Positions 62,339-64,000 of a stretch of 64,000 nucleotides of DNA are shown here, piece after piece. The stretch covers positions 75,385,467-75,449,466 of the forward strand of contig OY755246.1 of assembly GCA_963576725.1 (NCBI GenBank), written 5' to 3'. Both the position numbers and the translations under genes were made by a program. Every line of letters begins with the position of its first letter. The stretch's first letter is position 1. The stretch is from Azorinus chamasolen. Lineage: Eukaryota > Mollusca > Bivalvia > Cardiida > Solecurtidae. The notes beneath the pieces are model-generated. The model searched no databases. It saw nothing but the letters and a program-made list of their open reading frames with translations, and was not told the DNA's origin.

Positions 62339-62388
62339 TAATTATTACGATAATATGGAAATTTCAATATACACAAATTGCCTTGCAG

Positions 62389-62428
62389 ACGCTGCGTAAT
62401 AAACTATATCGGATCGCAAATTTGTATG
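62389..62428 (+). CDS. Candidate small internal exon, unknown gene (2 of 3)
   Basis: Acceptor ACAAATTGCCTTGCAG and an ideal donor ATG/GTAAGG bound 40 bases reading TLRNKLYRIANLY plus one base. It starts in phase 0, matching the end of 60621-60710. It ends one base into a codon, matching the two-base start of 63923. The peptide is basic and helix-forming. Small exons like this are easily missed by gene finders. Confidence 0.55.
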
Positions 62429-62896
62429 GTAAGGTACATTAGACACTGTATCAGTACTTTGGGTCGGAGTATATGTCTCCAGGTACCAACAGAGTTGCAG
62501 CTTTGGCCCAGAGTCGTTGGTGCCTCAAGTATTAACTGTATAGTGAATCTCGTAGCGTAAAACAGGCAAGAGATCAAAGCGGCCCCTGGTCAAATCGGTC
62601 CCATCAAAGTCGGACCGGCCTCACATTAATTTTAGTACATGACATACACATAAATAATCCATACATGTGATAACCTGCTGAGGCATGTCAGGTAGATTTA
62701 GGAAATTTGTCAGGTAGATTTGACTTTTGTCAGGTAGATTTTACTGACGCGACAAAATATATGGAGTTGAAAAAAGAAATTTGCTTGATACCTATGTTTG
62801 TTATACTTTTTCACATTATCATTCATACTTTACCATAAATGCATATCATACCATTATAAACCTTACATTATGATTACACACATAACATTTACACAC
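62429..62896. other. Probable intron, nothing recognised
   Basis: Contains a short repeated TGTCAGGTAGATTT phrase (62687-62742, three times). No further features. Confidence 0.45.
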
Positions 62897-63079
62897 TTAA
62901 CCCTCTCCCTCATATAAACACCTTTTTCACGCATAAATTTGCAAAGAGAATAGACCCAGATCAGATGGCTCCTACAGGAGCTGTCTGGTCAGGGTCTGCT
63001 CTGTTTGCTTATGATATAGGAATAATTCTACACTTTCTGGTTTGGCAAAAAAAAATCCAATGTGGTGTTAAAAACCCCA
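62897..63079 (-). mobile_element. T1 MITE, long flank lost
   Basis: TTAACCCTCTCCCTCATATA, GCAAAGAGAATAGACCCAGA, perfect apex GGCTCCTACAGGAGC, GGTCAGGGTCTGCTCTGTTT. The flank ends at AAAAACCCC, against the TTAA of the next element. Confidence 0.8.
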
Positions 63080-63329
63080 TTAACCCTTTCCTTCATATAA
63101 ACCAAGGTTTCACGCATTTGCAAACAGAGTAGACCCAGATCAGACAGCTCCTATAGGAGCCATCTGATCAGGGTTTGCTCTGTTTGCTTTAGGAATTTTA
63201 AAAATGTTTCTGTACTTTCTAAAATGGCTATAAAGTTCCAATCTCCATATTTCTTTAAAATTACTTAAGAATAAGAATATTCAGTAGGGACTGCAATTTG
63301 GAATAAAAATGGAACAGGGAAAGGGTTAA
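63080..63329 (-). mobile_element. T1 MITE, second subfamily, complete
   Basis: TTAACCCTTTCCTTCATATA to GGAACAGGGAAAGGGTTAA. Core GAGTAGACCCAGATCAGACA, apex GCTCCTATAGGAGC, CATCTGATCAGGGTTTGCTC, then TCTAAAATGGCTATAAAGTT. Confidence 0.9.
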
Positions 63330-63922
63330 AAACAAATAATAGTAATTGACATGCAGTAATAATTCTAGATTTTTTTTCATGGGTCAAAAGGACTCTTTGA
63401 AATCAATAGGTCTTAAGCCCAAAACACTGGGTTCCTTATTAAATAATGTCATGAAAAAAAAAAACAAGATTTATTACTGTTTTAAAATTTATCATATAAT
63501 GAAAAAGATATTCTATTTTATCTTATTTTATAATAACAGTTTTAGGGGGTTGCTTATTTTATAGCCCTTATTTAGCTATACTCACCAAGGACAACCTTTA
63601 CTCAGTTCAAGTTAGTTAAACCTTTACTCAGTTCAAGTTAGTTACTGCAAACATTGAGCAGTCACAGAAATGTTGAAATCCAACAGGTCCAGAGTCCGTG
63701 TTTTAGCCCGTATCTACAATCGTCGCGAAAACTGATGACATTTCAACTTGATATTGTTATTATTTTTTGAAGAGTTTGCAATGGTAGATAATAATTCATG
63801 GTGTTTTCAATTACTTCTTTAGTGTCCTAACCACTTATTATATTAATGAAAAATAATTTAGTGTACAAATCAAATTCATGATTATCAGTCCAAGCACTGT
63901 TGAAGCAGTCTTATTTTCGAAG
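63330..63922. other. Probable intron with small duplication
   Basis: AT-rich; TTTACTCAGTTCAAGTTAGT occurs twice (63597, 63622). The frame at 63346-63564 is Lys/Asn/Phe-rich AT noise. Confidence 0.45.
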
Positions 63923-64000
63923 TGTTTCGGCCCATTGCAACAACGAGACCAAACACAGCTGTCTTTGACAAGGAAGCAGAGAAGTATTTCTATGTCTTAT
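63923..64000 (+). CDS. Candidate exon running off the window, unknown gene (3 of 3)
   Basis: After CTTATTTTCGAAG the sequence is open to the window edge: two bases completing a split codon, then FRPIATTRPNTAVFDKEAEK and YFYVL. With the single base left by 62389-62428 the joint codon is GTG (Val). The other frames contain stops. An earlier acceptor (GAAGCAG, 63908) keeps the same frame but would break phase. The sequence is markedly less AT-rich than its flanks. Family not recognised; the remainder lies beyond position 64000. Confidence 0.55.

Larger units (their letters stand above)
60711..62388. other. Probable intron with T5 MITE and LINE-like tail
   Basis: Mostly AT-rich unique DNA, with a G-run at 61437-61450, the T5-type MITE 61567-61752 and a possible retroposon tail at 62250-62338. 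Frames on both strands are unsupported. Confidence 0.45.

Overview
Organism. This is eukaryotic, AT-rich, intron- or intergenic-type DNA with no bacterial gene layout. It is very probably from a bivalve mollusc (inference). The main basis is the dense population of elements that open with AGCTCACCTGAGCC-like hairpins and GTCCGTC arrays, a pattern I associate with bivalve genomes. TTAGGG-type telomere-like repeats inside one small element fit an animal. No rRNA, tRNA, CRISPR array or intact multi-kilobase gene is visible.

What fills the window. (1) About 18 non-autonomous rolling-circle-like elements, called H below and resembling HINEs (Helentron-associated interspersed elements). Each has a 5' hairpin, a GTCC-rich microsatellite, a central array of roughly 145-168 bp units, an inverted copy of the 5' end, then a 3' hairpin followed by CTTGTT (or CTAG). 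Main copies: 818-3604, 7470-10828 (with 7722-9108 nested), 22019-22323, 23586-25460, 25810-27455, 28078-28875, 28908-31909, 35261-36988, 37301-38826, 39009-40650, 42508-43178, 47815-48018, 51912-53462, 54648-58504 (with 55059-57409 nested). (2) About 40 copies of a foldback MITE (T1) with TTAACCCTTT ends and a GCAAACAGAGCAGACC palindrome, plus relatives T2, T4 and T5. The TTAA ends and one clean nested insertion point to a piggyBac-type origin. (3) A small TA-flanked MITE (TA1) and a GTCC-associated MITE (M) with telomere-like repeats. (4) Large minisatellites (50, 25, 27, 46-49, 39 and 46 bp units), most of which sit inside or at the edge of T-family MITEs.

Possible genes. Three phase-compatible candidate exons on the + strand (60621-60710, 62389-62428, 63923-64000 and beyond) look like part of one protein-coding gene running off the right edge. 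A C-terminal exon with one membrane segment occurs twice, in opposite orientation (51065-51193 + and 58881-59012 -), within a 1-kb inverted duplication whose arms are about 7.5 kb apart. A Ser/Arg-rich candidate terminal exon lies at 21721-21892. None could be named. The long reading frames in the minisatellites are artefacts of repeat units divisible by three.

How it fits together. The layout reads as mobile-element stratigraphy: TTAA MITEs land in one another, H elements land in MITEs, in other H elements and in a minisatellite, and minisatellites expand from MITE segments. Every H element with a recognisable head or tail lies in the same (+) orientation, while the MITEs lie in both. All family names (H, T1, T2, T4, T5, P, TA1, M) are local labels used only here.
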